A DNA stretch of 64,000 bases from Sternotherus odoratus (GCA_032164245.1 JAVMKO010000007.1:1612001-1676000), one strand, 5' to 3'. Counted from the first letter of the stretch, positions 1-12,479 are shown. Notes: generated by a model not told the origin, from the sequence alone. A program made the numbers and translations.

Positions 1-146
1 ACCCAGGGGACTTTTAAAAGGGCAGGCTGGCTCGGCGTGTTGCGGGTGGATCTCCGCCGAGCAGGGGGCCAGGGAAGCCCCACTGACAGGTGAGCCCTGG
101 GTCGGGACCCGGTGGAGTGGGTGGGCCCGGGTCCCCCTACCCCTAT
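1..146. repeat. GC-rich fragment of an LTR-like interspersed repeat
   Basis: This GC-rich stretch has no credible reading frame. Its end, around 115-140, resembles 37310-37335: both contain 'gggccc' followed by a C-run after a G-rich lead. That suggests one interspersed family, truncated here by the window edge. The family name is not certain. It could instead be unique GC-rich sequence next to a minisatellite. Confidence 0.35.
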
Positions 147-480
147 GGCCATTAGGCCACACTGCCCCGAGAGCGGGGAGCCAGTGTATTGACTCCTGCC
201 CCGAGAGCGGGGAGCCAGTGTATTGACTCCGGCCATTGGGCCACGCTGCCCCGAGAGCGGGGAGCCAGTGTATTGACTCCGGCCATTGGGCCACGCTGCC
301 CCGAGAGCGGGGAGCCAGTGTATTGACTCCTGCCCCGAGAGCAGAGAGCCAGTGTATTGACTCCTGCCCTGAGAGTGGGGAGCCAGTGTATTGACTCCGG
401 CCATTGGGCCACGCTGCCTCGAGGGCGGGGAGCCACGGTATTGACTCCGGCCATTGGGCCACACTGCCCCTGAGGGGGGA
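147..480. repeat. Minisatellite with alternating 34-bp and 50-bp units
   Basis: A 34-bp unit starting 'tgccccgagagcggggagcc' and ending 'gtattgactcc' begins at 163, 197, 247, 297, 331, 365 and 415. Some copies are followed by a 16-bp spacer, 'ggccattgggccacgc', at 231, 281, 399 and 449, with a related copy at about 147. The array therefore mixes 34-bp and 50-bp periods. Each unit holds a short inverted repeat, 'ccccg'/'cgggg'. An open frame crosses the array on both strands only because the repeat lacks stops. Copy number probably varies between individuals. Confidence 0.9.
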
Positions 481-2092
481 GTTAGAGACAGGTGGAGGTC
501 CGCTGCCACGCCTGACCCCAGCCCCAAGGGGCGCTGTGGAACCGGACCCGCCACACATGGTCAGAGTCTTCTCTTTGGAAATGCACCCTGAATGCTGAAC
601 ACAAAAGGAATTTAAAAAAATAAATCTGTTATTACTTATGCATCCGAATTTCTCAGTGGCCAAAAAGTGGACAATACACAACTCTTTCTGGTGAGAGTGA
701 TTAGGAACTATTCTTTGTTCTATCATATACACAAGCTAAACTTCTCCTTTTCATTTTAACCCTGGTTTGAAGCAACTAGAAATTTTAACAGAAATTGATT
801 TTTATTTTTGCTTGAACTCTGAAAGCACCAGAAGTTCTTTATAGTTAATATGTATTCTTAATACACAAAAGATGTTAAGAAACTTTAGGGAGGGAAATAA
901 AAAGACTTACTATCGACTCAAATACTTACAAAGCTAAAAATCAATATTTACTTGCAGGCCAGAAAAAAAAGAAAAAGAAAAATTAAAATGTCCATGACTG
1001 AATACAGTGCATAGTCTAGGACTTTTGGACAAAATAAAATATGGTGATGGACTAATTATAATCAGTTCAATATATGTTGCATCTGACTGATCAAAGAGCA
1101 ACCTTCGCTGGTGTCACAATTCAGTAAAGCTCTCAAACACTTGTTTAAGTTTAACCACCTTCTTAAGGCCCATATGTCCTTAAAATTAATCATAGGCTGG
1201 AGTGCTTTGCTGAATCAGGGTCTTAAAATCAGTTTAACCAGTGCTCAAAGTAGGAACCATTTGGACATAATCCTGTAGCTCTTCCTCATATTAGTAGCTC
1301 CTATGGCTTTAGTGGGATTACTCACAGGATCAAGGGCTGCAGGACTGGCCCCAAGGTAGGAAAATGTAAGTTTAATCCTGAAATGTGGAGCAGAGAACAG
1401 AAAGGAATACAACTGCACAATCAGACCCACAAATTAATTCCCTCTTTCCTTGTTTCTGGATCAGACTCATTCCTGTACAGAGGGCCACAAAGGTCCAGGC
1501 ACTACTGATGGCCTTGACCCTGCAAAGACTTATGCACCTGCTTAGCTTTAGTCACTGTTGACCTCCACGAGGAACGCACAGCATGTAAAGTTCCTCATGT
1601 GCATGAGTCTGTAGAGGATTGGGACCTCCCTGAGCTGGTCTTGTGTAGAGGATTGCATCTCTTCTTCAGCCTTTATTTCCTTTAATCTTCTTGGGAATTC
1701 TCACTGGCATCATTTTTCCTTGTGCAAATGGAAAAAAACCACCCTATATTTTGTCTTCTGTCAGAAGATGTGGCTGCCGAGGAAAAGCAGCAGAGGTTTT
1801 CCTAAGTGACTCGGTTACTCTGAGCGTGGAGCTTTACCTGAACAGTAGTGGTCACCGCCAGTACTGATTTGATCAGCAGTACAAATAAAGTGTACCTAAG
1901 TGGGGGAGATGCAAAGGGAGACGGCACTGTTTTTAACAGGGATTGCATAGCGACCTGATTCACCTCTCGTTTAGACCAAATTTTACATCAATGAAGCTTC
2001 AGTAGAGTTATTCCTCATTTATACCAATGTAAGAGGGGGGGGGAGGACAATCCCACCCCCAGTGACTGTATTTGTTTCTACAATTAAAACAA
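481..2092. other. No gene seen; GC-rich tail then AT-rich sequence
   Basis: The first 110 bases continue the GC-rich repeat. The rest is AT-rich with stops in all frames. A short piece near 1195-1230 ('gctttgctgaatcagggtc') recurs at about 19076 and belongs to an old interspersed repeat. I see nothing else to annotate. Confidence 0.5.
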
Positions 2093-2185
2093 AGGGGGGC
2101 GGAAGGGGAAGGGGACCCAGGGAGGGGGAGGGGGAGGGGACCCACCCAGGGAGGGGGAGGGGACCCACCCACCCCACCCCAACCC
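2030..2185. repeat. G-rich imperfect tandem repeat, G-quadruplex prone
   Basis: Runs of four to seven G recur on the plus strand. The unit 'acccagggagggggagggg' repeats imperfectly at about 2116-2165, followed by a C-rich end ('cccacccaccccacccc'). The purine/pyrimidine strand bias explains the long but meaningless frame on the minus strand. The G-runs could form a quadruplex; nothing suggests a gene. Confidence 0.7.
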
Positions 2186-5100
2186 TCCATTCCAGAGATG
2201 AAGGCTGACTGTGTGCTTAAGGCCCAAGACTGAGAGTCTAGGACATCATGCCCCACTTCTGCCATAGCCTTCCCTTCAGATAAGTTGCTTTGTCTCTTTA
2301 GGCCCCTTTGTCTCTTTATATTCCTTTGCCTCATTTATAACCCCTCCCCCATATGTTCCATAAAATGGTCCATTTTTGCTAAAAGAGCATTAGCTTCCCT
2401 ACATATCCCCTCCCCTGCAGTAAAAGGCTTATCTACCACTATCTCCCCATATTTCTCTCCTCACGGCAGTGACACCAGCTGGTGAAGCTAGCAAAGCACA
2501 TGGACTTTTTTAGCGTTCCCACTGTCGGGCCTCAGCCAGCAAGCCTATATGATTTGAGCAGATGTTTCTGCTTCCAGGAACTAGTCATTTCCTCTCTTCC
2601 AGGAGCACATGCCAGCACAGTCAATATCTGGAAACCTGCTGCTTCACAGTAAGTCCAGAGTCTAAACTGGCACTTTACTAGAAAATGGTAATAAAGCACT
2701 TTGAATTGCTTTTCATCCTCCATGCTCTTAATGGCTTTCAGGTTCATATGAGACCAATCAATTAATCTTTCAGACCTATAGGAATGGGATGTTTCCTACC
2801 CTTTGAATTGGAGACAAGCCCATAACAGAGATTTTCTAGCATTACCAATCCACTTATTAAGACTGATGTCAAGTGGTGTAGTCTAACAGAGCCTCCAGCT
2901 GGGGTTGGGCTCACATATTTGCAATCCTGTATGCACACTAGACATATGTTAATTAATTGCCAAATCACAAAATCACAAAAATCATAATTATTGTTTCAGG
3001 TTAGCAATTTCCCCTGACCTGTTTGGACACTTGCTGTTCTGAAGAGTTAAGAAGAAAGAGACGATCATTTACCTGAAAAGTACAGTCACTTTTCTTTACA
3101 ACCTGTGTTCTCAGGTCCTTTTGTTTTCTTTGTAGCTTGCAGGAACATTCACTTTTGCTTTAATCAGACTGGGACAGATTCTGCCGCCCTCGTTCAACCA
3201 CTGAAATTAGTAATTATGGAGTAAGGCCCTGATCCTTCAAGCTAGTTAGTCACCTAACTCCCATGGAAAAACCTAAAAACTGTGAGGAAGTGGGAATACG
3301 ATAAAACCTCTGAAGAGTAAGGTTGGCAGGAACTGGCTCAGAGAATTTAACAAATTATGGCCCTGATCCTGCAAGGATTATGGCCGCATTGTTCACAGTG
3401 CATTAAGTTAAACGTAAATCTGTGAAGAATGAAGGCCTTACCGTCTCACTATCTTGTGAATCTGTTTCAGAGAGTTTAAACATAAACTCTTGTTTATCTT
3501 GTGTGCAAAGCTGCAAAAACTCTTTCAAATCATCTTTTTCTGTTGTTGTTTGCAGTCTTTCCACATTTTTTTTCTTTTTTCTTTAATTTTTATTTTGGGA
3601 CCAGAGAATAACTGGTTCATAAATGCTAGACTCCCACTGAAATCAGTTGCAAAACTCCCATTGATTTCAGTGGTGCAATTTCAAGCCCCAAATTCAATCA
3701 CTGCTCATAACAACATTTGAAAGTTATCAATCAAAGCGACCTAGCTAATTGTCTTGGCATTCAATCCTGTGTACCCAAAAGGGGAATGCAGCATTGGGCC
3801 TGGTGTGTTTGCAGTCAGACCCAGCTATGAACAGGAGAGATGATATTTTGCTGAAATCATGACACTCGGGATACTTCCCTAGCCCAGAATGTACTCGCTC
3901 AGATTGTTATCTGAAATTGTTTCAAGCCATCAGATATAGCTTGTTTTGAGCTCTTCCAGTCATCATTTTTCAATGGGTTGTTAAGAAACTTGGCATTGGC
4001 AGCTTTGAAATGATGGTTTGGAAAATGGAATAATTTACTTCCTAGGATTAAGACAGTTCTGGCATTCTAGTGAGTAAGTACCCAGCAAAGACATTGTTGC
4101 ATAAATCCCCAGTCCGGGATGATCCAAGCCATTAGCATACATTGATCCGCCTGCAATTTCTCAGATAGTTGCAGCAATCGTATTCATATTTGAAGGAATT
4201 TTTACATCTGCCCCAAGCTGGCCAAAATTCTGGACTATCTCGGAGCACCCTCATTATTGTTCTGCCAAGCTGACTTGAAGCACTTGCCCAAGGCAAGTGC
4301 TGGGGAGGAAAATCACCGGGGAAAGAACTCTTCATGGTGATCTCTTAAAAAAAAATATGCACTGGATGCTCCTGGACATGGTTAAATCAGCGCATTGAAA
4401 ACAGAGAATTTTCTAGCAATTGAGTAACTGATGTAGGCTAAGAAGCATTTGCTTTATATTCCCTCTACCCTCCTTTCACTCCTGTAACTCTAGCCCATCA
4501 GCAAATCAACACAGAAGACATTCAGACAAGCTCAGTGGTACTGGACTTAATCCAAGTCTCCTTGCCAGATTCCTAGCACACCTGTTAAACAGATTCCTTT
4601 CACCCAGCTTTCAGCTCACATTGCAGCTGTAGCTGGTGATACTTTTGGCATGCTGCATTCTTATGGCTGCTAACTATGTAGGCCATCCATCAAACTTCTT
4701 CCGGGTTGGTCAACTATGCTGACAACACGTCAAAGAAAAGAAAATAGTATGATAATACTGAGGCTTTGGATACAAAGCAAGTGACTGATCTATGATCTAC
4801 TACGCAGAGAGCACCATTTTTTAATCTTAGCACCTGCCTTCAGATTGGCAGATATGGAGCTTCCCAGAGTGTTGAAAGGAGCAGCCCTTGGACTATTTCA
4901 AAGGTCATGTTTTCAGTCTCCTGTGGCAGGTAGTACAGTCTGCTCTGCACCCCCTTCCCGCAGCACCCTCTTTAGCCCCCTCACTTTGTGTTGTGGTCAT
5001 GGCAGACCACACAGGTTGGATGGCAGAACTCCAAGGTATGCATAAATGCTGCCGACAGAGGTGCTGGTCAATTCAGTTAAGTGTGACTCTTCTCTCCAAA

Positions 5101-8100
5101 ATGCTTAACATTTTGCAAAGGGGGCAGCATGACATTTGCTCTCAGAACATATGATTAGATCTCCTCTTGTCAGTGGTGCTTAGTGAATATTGTGAAGCTG
5201 CTGCTTTCAGAGCAGATGAGGAGATGGAGGGAGAGTGACAGGAGCTAAGATTCAAAGGGAAATTAAAGGCTGCCCACCCCTCTAACCACTACGCTCCGGA
5301 AGCACCTCCGTGGCTTTCACAGTTGAATTCAGAGGCCTGAAAGGGGGGAGTTGGTTTGAGGCTCTCACAAATTTCGTATAAAAAGAAGAGGGAGAAGGAG
5401 CTGGAGGGTAACTGCCAGGAGCTGCAGGATGGTGGAAGGATACTACAGATTTTGGTTGCCCTTATAGTCAGTTATAGCATTTTAAAAGGCACTCCCCAAG
5501 TCCCATTTTGTAAATGTCAATAGAAGGGAAACAGGCAGAGACATGATACACCTTCGCTTTTACATAATCTTTTACATAATCAAAAAGGACAGCGATTCCC
5601 TTCTACTTTTTGATGATTACATCCCAGATATGCACCATTGGAATTTGGTCCATGGGTATGACATCACCAAGAAGGCTCAACTAGCCAATCAGAACATGGC
5701 TTTGGATGCTTGCTGTCCACAGCCATATTCTAGCTACCAATAAAGTCCATGCTGAAGTTCCAGTGGATGGAGAACACTCACAGGTGACATTAGTGAGTTA
5801 ACAGGAGTAAAGTGGAGCTTTATCATCTTTTAACTTCCGGCCTAAGATCAGAGCTCTTTGAAGCCTCAAAGGGAAGAAGAAAGAAAAACAGGGTCCAAAT
5901 GAGCAAAAGGATTTTGAACATAAGAGTGGGAGAATTTATCCCATCTTTTTACACACCTAGATGTGTTGGGGTTTGGGGGGAGGGGAACTGTGTACTTATT
6001 TTCTTCAAATACATAAAATTACTATTAAAAACAAAGTTAGTCTGTTTTTATAAATCTGGAGATAACGCCACATTAATTATCACATATGTGAAATCACACC
6101 TTCTAGCGCATAAGATTCACAGCTGCCTAATTATAGTTGTCCATATCTGATGAAGATTTGGCATCTGTACCAATGGAGAAGGTTTCATTCTTTGTATAAT
6201 ATCTTTAGACTTCCCTACACTTAGGCTTGATTCAAATCCCAGTTAGGTCAATGGGAGTTGTATCAGGCCATAAATTACTCAGTTCCAACTCTACTTTCTT
6301 GGATTAAAAAGATGCTTATTACCCCTCTGGTTGTGTTTCAGAGTGGCTGATTTCCTTTTGTTGAATTTAGAGATGAGAGGAGGAGGGTTGCTGGTATAGG
6401 TTTCAGTGTTGCTAAATGGAGGATTGATTTAGTTAGCAAAGTCCATGAGTAAGACGCTCACTCTTAGCATTGCTCAAGGGCAGTATTAATTTATTTTTAC
6501 AACAGTCCTTTTTTAGACACATATGTTGGTGACAGACATAATTTATTCATGGCTCTAGAGTTTTGCACACCATGTCACTCTGGCCTGCAGCAACTGGAAG
6601 TAGTTATTTTCCTAGGAACGAGTGGAGACTGAAAGTGATAACGCACAGTGACATGCAGGAACATGCTTATGTTTGTAGAAGATAACACGTATCGTTACCG
6701 GGAACTGTGCAGTACAGTTAAAAATTCTCTTTTTCCTGGATGACTAATCCTCCTTCCAAGCTGTGGATTGGGCTGACCTTATAAGAAGACTTTCACAGTA
6801 AGGATAAATGTTAACTTCCTACCACTTATACATATATATATACATGCATGTTTGTGTTCACAGTGTTCCATACTACATTTTTCTAATAATTATAGGTATT
6901 TGTATTTCAGCTTTTCTCACCATCTTCTACATGCTGTTTGAGAACTTCATTGGGACATATCCAGTATTGGTGGCATGGGTGCAAATCCATAGTCACGCCT
7001 GACTATACTAGGTCCAAATCTCGCTGTCATGTTGAATGTGTGCCATCACCATCATCGCTGTTCCCATGGCAACAGATGCAATGTTCTATTACTCAAGGTA
7101 TATAACATAGTGTCAGGCAAAAGTAAACCCTAGACTGGGAGATAAAAAGCTTATGAGAGATAAAAAGCATTGTCTTCAATGATATTAGTGAACAAACAGT
7201 TCCGAGCAAGGTAACTAGCTTTTTACGTAAGTGTTCCCTTCTTTTCTGAGTATGAAAGCCCTTCTCCAGAGCTCTGTCCCTTGCTTTATCTTTTCAGCTT
7301 CCACAGAAGGATGCGCCATCATGGATCTTGTACCAGACTATCACATGGGTTAAAATATGGCTATAGAGAGTTAGCTGTGTGTACTTGAGTTTGGAGTGTT
7401 AGATTCCTAGAGTGTAGTTTCTGAAATCCTATGGCAGCTTGCCCTGTTTCTATAAGATTAGAAGAGAAGTTTTGTAGAGCAAGAAGGTCAAATTCATTCA
7501 ATTTGTGAGAGTTAACCTCTCTGTTCAGCTGATGAAATGCCATAAATTATGTTCCTTATTTTGATGATAGATAGGTCTATCTGTCCATCTAGTCCAACAA
7601 CAAAAAAAGCTTTAAGGCTGAAGGCTGCGATTGTTGATTTGTGTTCATATTCCCTTTCAAGAACATTAACATTACAAACAAAATTAGAAAGTTAGGACAT
7701 TTAGAACTAAGATTGCTGTTCTTATACAAAGACTGTTAAAGTCAAAGGGATTCTTTCCCTTGACTTCAGTGGGCTTTGAATGAGCCCCTCAGACAACCAA
7801 CACAATCTTGACTCTTCCGCAGTGAAGACAAATGATGCACAGTCCCATGGTTGCCGATGTGATTTTCATCATTCCAATATACAAAATAGTCATGAGTAAA
7901 TGCAAGTAGCGTGTTTATAATGTCACAACAGACATGAGCTGTGATAAACTTACCAGACAATGTAATCCTCTGAAAAGTCAGTTTGTGTATGCAAATCCAA
8001 AATAGCAGGTTTGCATTCTGTCACATTGTGAGCACAGGGGAAATAATTTTTCAAAGACAATACAGCCCTGTTGCTATTTCAGGAATTAAAGTAAAGAAGC

Positions 8101-8726
8101 ATTAATTGTTTTATTAACAATTTTTATTCCCTTAAAATACAGTCTTCACTAAAACTAATCACAGATGGCGATATGTTCAATGGCATAAAGGAAAGTTAGA
8201 CACCAAACTTCCCTTTGTGCCTTTAAAAATCTTACCCCAAAGCATCTTTTAAAGGCAGTCTTTCATTTACAAGGCCATTTTCCAATGCAAAAGGTTTGCA
8301 CTCATAAATGTGTAGCAAAGTCCGACATCCAGAAAGCAATGGACTATGGTATCATTTAATTTCTCTGTGCATTTTTTAAAAAATTACAGATGTCCAGCAC
8401 CCATAAGGCAGAATTGTAAAGCATGGAACACCACAATGCACTGCTCCAGAGCCCACAGAAGTGAAATGGAAGGTTCTCATTAGCTTCAATGAACTTTCAG
8501 TGGTGTCCATAGAGTGGTACTGCAAAACCTCAGTATGTGACCACCTTACCCTTCTGAGTTTCTAATTTCAGAAAACAAAAATGCTGATGTTTTTTCAAAA
8601 TTGTTTAGGTGAAGAAGGTGGCACATGCCAAATTTTAAATCAGCGCTATTCCTTTAAAAACAAAAGGGAGAGGCCTAAGTCAGAGATCTGAAAACAATTG
8701 CTGAGTATGCTTTATTAATGCTAAGG
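2186..8726. other. Long AT-rich stretch without a recognisable gene
   Basis: No frame exceeds about 110 codons and none has recognisable protein sequence. There are traces of old palindromic repeats: 'ggccctgatcctgcaagg' near 3359 and 'actgaaatcag...tgatttcagt' near 3639-3673. A short AT run lies at 6829-6843. If conserved non-coding elements are present, one sequence alone cannot show them. Confidence 0.5.
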
Positions 8727-8990
8727 GCTTGTCTTCACTACCTGCTGGCTCGGCGGGTACTGATCGATCTTTTGGGGATCGATTTATTGTATCTCATCTA
8801 GATGCGATAAATTCATCCCCAAAGGCGCCCCCCATCAACTCTGGTACTCCAGCTCGCCAAGACGAATAAGCTCAGTCGACGGGGGAGCCCGCTGCCACCG
8901 TGAGGGTGCCAGGTAAGTCGACCTAAGATGCGCTGACTTCAGCTATGCTAGTCACATAGCTGAAGTTCCATATCTTAGGTAGACCTTGAT
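8727..8990 (+). mobile_element. Harbinger-like MITE, plus orientation
   Basis: The element starts 'agggcttgtcttcact' and contains 'atcgatttattg' and its near-complement, then an internal foldback 'acttcagctatg...catagctgaagt' at about 8938-8966. It lacks coding capacity. The same internal order appears reversed at 40314-40612, so both are copies of one family. 'gtctacact'-type ends are typical of turtle Harbinger-derived MITEs; that assignment is from family knowledge. The right end near 8990 is approximate. Confidence 0.6.
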
Positions 8991-9154
8991 GGGACATCTA
9001 CTTATTCATTATGTGCGTTACAGACATGCCTAGAGACCCTTATTGAGATTGGAGCCAGGCTCTGTAGATAGAATCAGAGAGGTAGCCGTGTTAGTCTGGA
9101 ATAGCAGAGGTAACAAAGAGTCCTGTGGCACCTTAAAGACTAACTATAAAGTTT

Positions 9155-9200
9155 AGTAGCATAAGCTTTCATGGGCTAATACCCACTTCGTCGGATGCGA
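9155..9200 (-). ncRNA. Hammerhead-ribozyme-like motif in PLE repeat (degenerate)
   Basis: On the minus strand: CCGACGA, a spare A, a stem II of GUGGG/CCCAU with a short loop, GAAA, then GC-UUAU-GC-U (a 3-bp stem III counting A15.1-U16.1). Only U4 of the CUGANGA core is changed, to C. The extra A before stem II is present in all copies here. The change at U4 predicts little or no cleavage by this copy. Confidence 0.5.
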
Positions 9201-9323
9201 GCAGTGGAAGTGTCCAGGGGCAGATATAGATAAGTAGGCAAGAACCAGGTAGGAGGTAACAAGGTTAGTCCAATCAGGCTGAACCAGCTTGTTATCTCAA
9301 ATCAGGGAGGGTGGGGTATTCTT

Positions 9324-9527
9324 CTAGCAGCTGAATTGCAAGTGTGAACTCGGAGAGAGGAGAAGCTGTTTTTTGTAATTAGCAAGCCATTCAAGATCCT
9401 TGTTCAATCCTAGATTGATTGTATCAAACTTGCAAATGAACTGCAGCTCTGCAGTTTTTCTTTGCAGTCTGGTCTTGAAGTTTGATATATAGATATACAC
9501 TGTGAGTGACTGTTCATGTTTATACAT
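9324..9527 (-). pseudogene. C-terminal remnant of a Penelope-like endonuclease
   Basis: This 67-codon remnant includes 'KTAELQFICKFDTINLGLN' at about residues 24-42. A Glu a few residues before a 'T-hydrophobic-x-x-GLN' stretch resembles the tail of GIY-YIG endonucleases of Penelope-like elements; that is family knowledge and only a short match. The frame ends just upstream of the hammerhead-bearing repeat, as expected for the end of a PLE protein. Reverse transcriptase and most of the endonuclease are absent. The AUG is not authentic: the copy is 5'-truncated. Alternative: another retroelement C-terminus. Confidence 0.45.
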
Positions 9528-9848
9528 TCAAACATTCTAAGTAGACAAGATAGAAAATAACTAGGTGGGACAGGAAATAAGGTACAGAAAAGTGAGAACA
9601 AGGTCTCACAGACTTGAATAGCACTGAAGTCTCCAGTCACAAACTAGTGCCCTTTCCACTTGTCTATGTTACCTCTCATATTGCTTCTAATATGGTAGTA
9701 CAGATATTAGTTTCACCAGAGCTTTGGCCTTCATTAAAATGTTTAGTATTTTGAATTTACCTATAGGAATGATTATAATGACGTGAGAACTTGCAGGCCT
9801 GGAGGTGTTTTTCCTTCCAAAATGCAGACCAGAATAGGTCTACAATAA

Positions 9849-9928
9849 TTAGGGATTAGGTCCTGCTTTGAGCAGAGGGTTGGACTAGATGACCTCCTGA
9901 GGTCCCTACCGAGCCGGATATTCTATGA
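9849..9928 (+). mobile_element. CR1/SINE 3' tail fragment
   Basis: It contains 'tcctgctttgagcagagg', 'ttggactagatgacctcctg' and an end of 'gatattctatgaat'. This is the CR1 3' tail, which the turtle tRNA-derived SINE also shares. Only about 80 bases remain, so CR1 and SINE cannot be told apart. Confidence 0.85.
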
Positions 9929-11060
9929 ATTCCACCCCAAAAAGTGACATAGGGTCCAGGAGAAAATTAGAATATCCCCATTAGCAATCTTATGCAAAAT
10001 TGCTTGATCTATAGACCTTTACACAACCTTTACTAATTTATAGAATACATTAGTAATACAATTTATAGAATACATTACTAATACAAATTGTCTTATGTGA
10101 GAGTGAAACATCTTTTGGGCATCTCTCCATTCACAAAGTGCTTCATAAGAGATTTTGGATAGCCTCCCATTCAAATTGGGCTCATCTCAGAAAGGAGTCT
10201 TGTAATAAGCTATCATGGTAACTGGAATGATTAAAACCATCAGTTAGGGTTGTTTCAACTCTCACGTTAGTAAGGATCAAAGACAATTAGAGTCTTGTGT
10301 TAAAGATTAGACATGCTGAACAATTAACCCTACACAGGAGATGAAGGAGGATGCCTTGAACTGAGAGGGGGAAATGCATATACGACCTTGGGTCCCATTT
10401 GCTCTCCTAGCCTTTGTAATAATTTGAGAAACATCTTCAGTCAGCAACATCCATAAGAATAGTCGCTGTCGGTACTGTATATTCAATGGATATGTGCATA
10501 ACTGGTAGCTACAGAGAAAACAGAGTTCATTCGTGCCAAATCGGAGTTCTTCGCGTCAGTTGCAGTTCACCCATGTGTGCAAATTCTCTTCTGGAGCTGA
10601 CTCCAAACAGGAGATGGAAATATATGCTTCCGATGCTAACAAACAAAACCCTGGTAGTTGAAGGATGGCCAGAAGGTGAGAAGTTATTTTTCTCCTTGGA
10701 TATGTTCTAACACGATTCTCGCATTGCAGAAGTATATGCTAAGAGTAGTTGCCTTGGAGAGCAGCACAGAGCCTAAATTATAAAAACCGAGACAGATTTT
10801 TAATGATTACACTTGTCATTTTCCTGGAATTAAGCAAAGGGAGAGTGTAAAAATAAAACTTTATTTTCTTCCCCAAATGGAACATTTTTAATATCTCTCA
10901 TCTCAGGAAGTCTCACTCCAGCTCAGTCTTTTTTCTTGCCGTCCTCTTTGCAATTTGTACTTGCTGAGCGTTATGCTCTTCTCGGCAACCCTGTAATCCA
11001 TGCAACCTGGAAAATGTGTTTGCCATAGAGAAGGACTCGTTACCATGTGTGTTCCATGTA
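9929..11060. other. No gene seen; one short tandem duplication
   Basis: The only structure noted is at 10034-10084: 'aatttatagaatacatta' followed by 'taatac' occurs twice in tandem (25 bp per copy, one mismatch). A 74-codon frame at 10486-10710 has no recognisable domain. Confidence 0.5.
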
Positions 11061-11249
11061 TAGACTCATAGGGTTGGCAGGGACCTCAGGAGGTCATCTA
11101 GTCCAACCCCCTGCTTAGAGCAGGACCAATCCCCAATTAAATCATTCAACAAATTTTTGCCTCATATCCCTAAATGGCCCCCTCAAGGATTGAACTCACA
11201 GCAGTGGGATTAGGAGGCTATTGCTCAAACCACTGAGCTATCCCTCCCC
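11061..11249 (-). mobile_element. Turtle tRNA-derived SINE with CR1-like tail
   Basis: On the minus strand the element starts 'ggggagggatagctcagtgg', which includes a pol III A box (TAGCTCAGTGG). A B box (GAGTTCAATCC) follows about 40 bases later. A body of about 60 bases leads to the CR1 tail ('cctgctctaagcaggg', 'actagatgacctcctgag'). This is the classic layout of the tortoise tRNA-derived SINE, whose tail allows CR1 machinery to copy it. The copy is essentially full length. Confidence 0.92.
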
Positions 11250-12148
11250 ACAGGGTGCCACTGCTCTGCCACTGCTCTTTCTCTGCTGCCATCACCAGCT
11301 GCTGCTGCAGCATCACTTTCTGAGGTTCCACCAATTAACTTAACTCTCAGCGATTCCAGCGGCTAGCAGGGAGCCTTGCTGTCAGTGTGGTTTCTGTGTT
11401 GCCCTTCACTGTTCCCACACAAGGACTAAGGGTTTTCCCCGAGGCTGCTCAGTGAAAACAGCTCTAGGACCCTTAATTGAGTCTAATCAGCTCTGCCATT
11501 AAACACTGGAGATGCTCAGCTCAAATAGGGTCTAAGAGCCTTTAGACAGAGTTCCCATCTATCTCCACTCACGTTCCTCGTCACTGGGATTTGGCTTCCC
11601 TAACCCCTGCCTAGCAAGAGAGGTTTGATTTAGGGAGACACCCTCAATCAGGGCTTGCAAACACAGTTCTGCTGCCCTTTACTTGTACAATAAGAACAAT
11701 GCTTCAGTACCCAGCATTCGAATACTAGAATTGCAACACCAAGCCAGCCAAAATTGATCATTTTGGTAAAGCAAACTCCATCACGCTGTGTACCTAGGCA
11801 GAGTGGGCATGTCTATGCAAACACATGTGCTCTTGAAGCCTTTCCCCGCACTGTGTCACTAGATGCAGGGGAGGGATCATTCAGACGCTGCTTACATCTA
11901 GTTTCAGTGGTAATAATTACTGATACTGAGAAGGTAATTAGTTGAACAGACACTAGAGAGACAGTTTAGTTTACCCATATCAATTTTTTTGTCTGGCTGA
12001 ACTGGTTGTTCAACGACAATGGAAAAGTGCCAACAATCTTTGGGCCACATTCTGTTTCTATGTACTTCCAAATGAAGTTCAGTTTCATGAATGGAGGTTT
12101 CATGAATGGATCAAGGGCCAAATAATTTCCTTTGTTAGCTAGTAGTTA
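11250..12148. other. No gene seen
   Basis: Unique-looking sequence with stops in all frames. A short duplication 'tttcatgaatgga' occurs twice near 12083-12109. I see nothing else. Confidence 0.5.
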
Positions 12149-12182
12149 AATATGTGCAGGGCCAGCGACAGGGGGGTACTCC

Positions 12183-12254
12183 GGGTACAGCTGTACTGGG
12201 CCCCGGACTTAAGGGGCCCCCCTTGAGTCCGGGGGCCGGTACACAGCTGTACCC
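12183..12254. repeat. GC-rich inverted repeat (hairpin) in hAT element
   Basis: Arms begin 'gggtacagctgtact' and end 'acagctgtaccc', with 'ggccccggactt' facing 'gagtccgggggcc' across a short loop. A few mismatches interrupt a stem of roughly 28 bp. It lies 26 bases inside the left end and would fold strongly as RNA or single-stranded DNA. Sub-terminal foldbacks are common in MITEs. Confidence 0.85.
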
Positions 12255-12479
12255 GTAGTCATCCCCCCTTGTCGCCGGGTCTGACCATGCTGCCCCTGCC
12301 GGCGCGCGAGAGTGGCCGGAGCCTGGCAGGCAGCTCCGCTCCCACAAGCTCCGCGCTGGGTCACAGCAGGGGCGGGGGTCCGGCCCCCAACGCACTGCCC
12401 CCGTGAGCACGTGCGCGGAGATGAGCCCAGGGGTTAAGGGAAGCTGCTGCCCTTCGCTCTCGGGCTCCGCTTCCCCCAA

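Larger units (their letters stand above)
9069..9540 (-). mobile_element. Penelope-like element, 3' end with terminal repeat
   Basis: On the minus strand this reads: end of a protein frame (stop at 9324), about 120 bases of spacer, a hammerhead-like core (9155-9200), 'actttatagttagtcttta', 'ggtgccacaggactc', and an end near 'ggctacctctctgattc' at 9069. The last part also forms the arms of the palindromes at 33974-34182 and 45103-45313. A PLE is inferred from a GLN-type endonuclease tail followed by a terminal repeat with a hammerhead-like motif. The 5' part is missing. Confidence 0.65.

Noticed and set aside
147..480. CRISPR array
   Set aside because: Units are directly tandem with a fixed 16-bp optional spacer, not unique spacers, and the genome is vertebrate. 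It is a minisatellite.
11200..11249. tRNA gene suggested by A and B boxes
   Set aside because: No cloverleaf with paired acceptor stem is apparent and the sequence continues into a CR1 tail; it is the head of a SINE. The same applies at 38290-38337.
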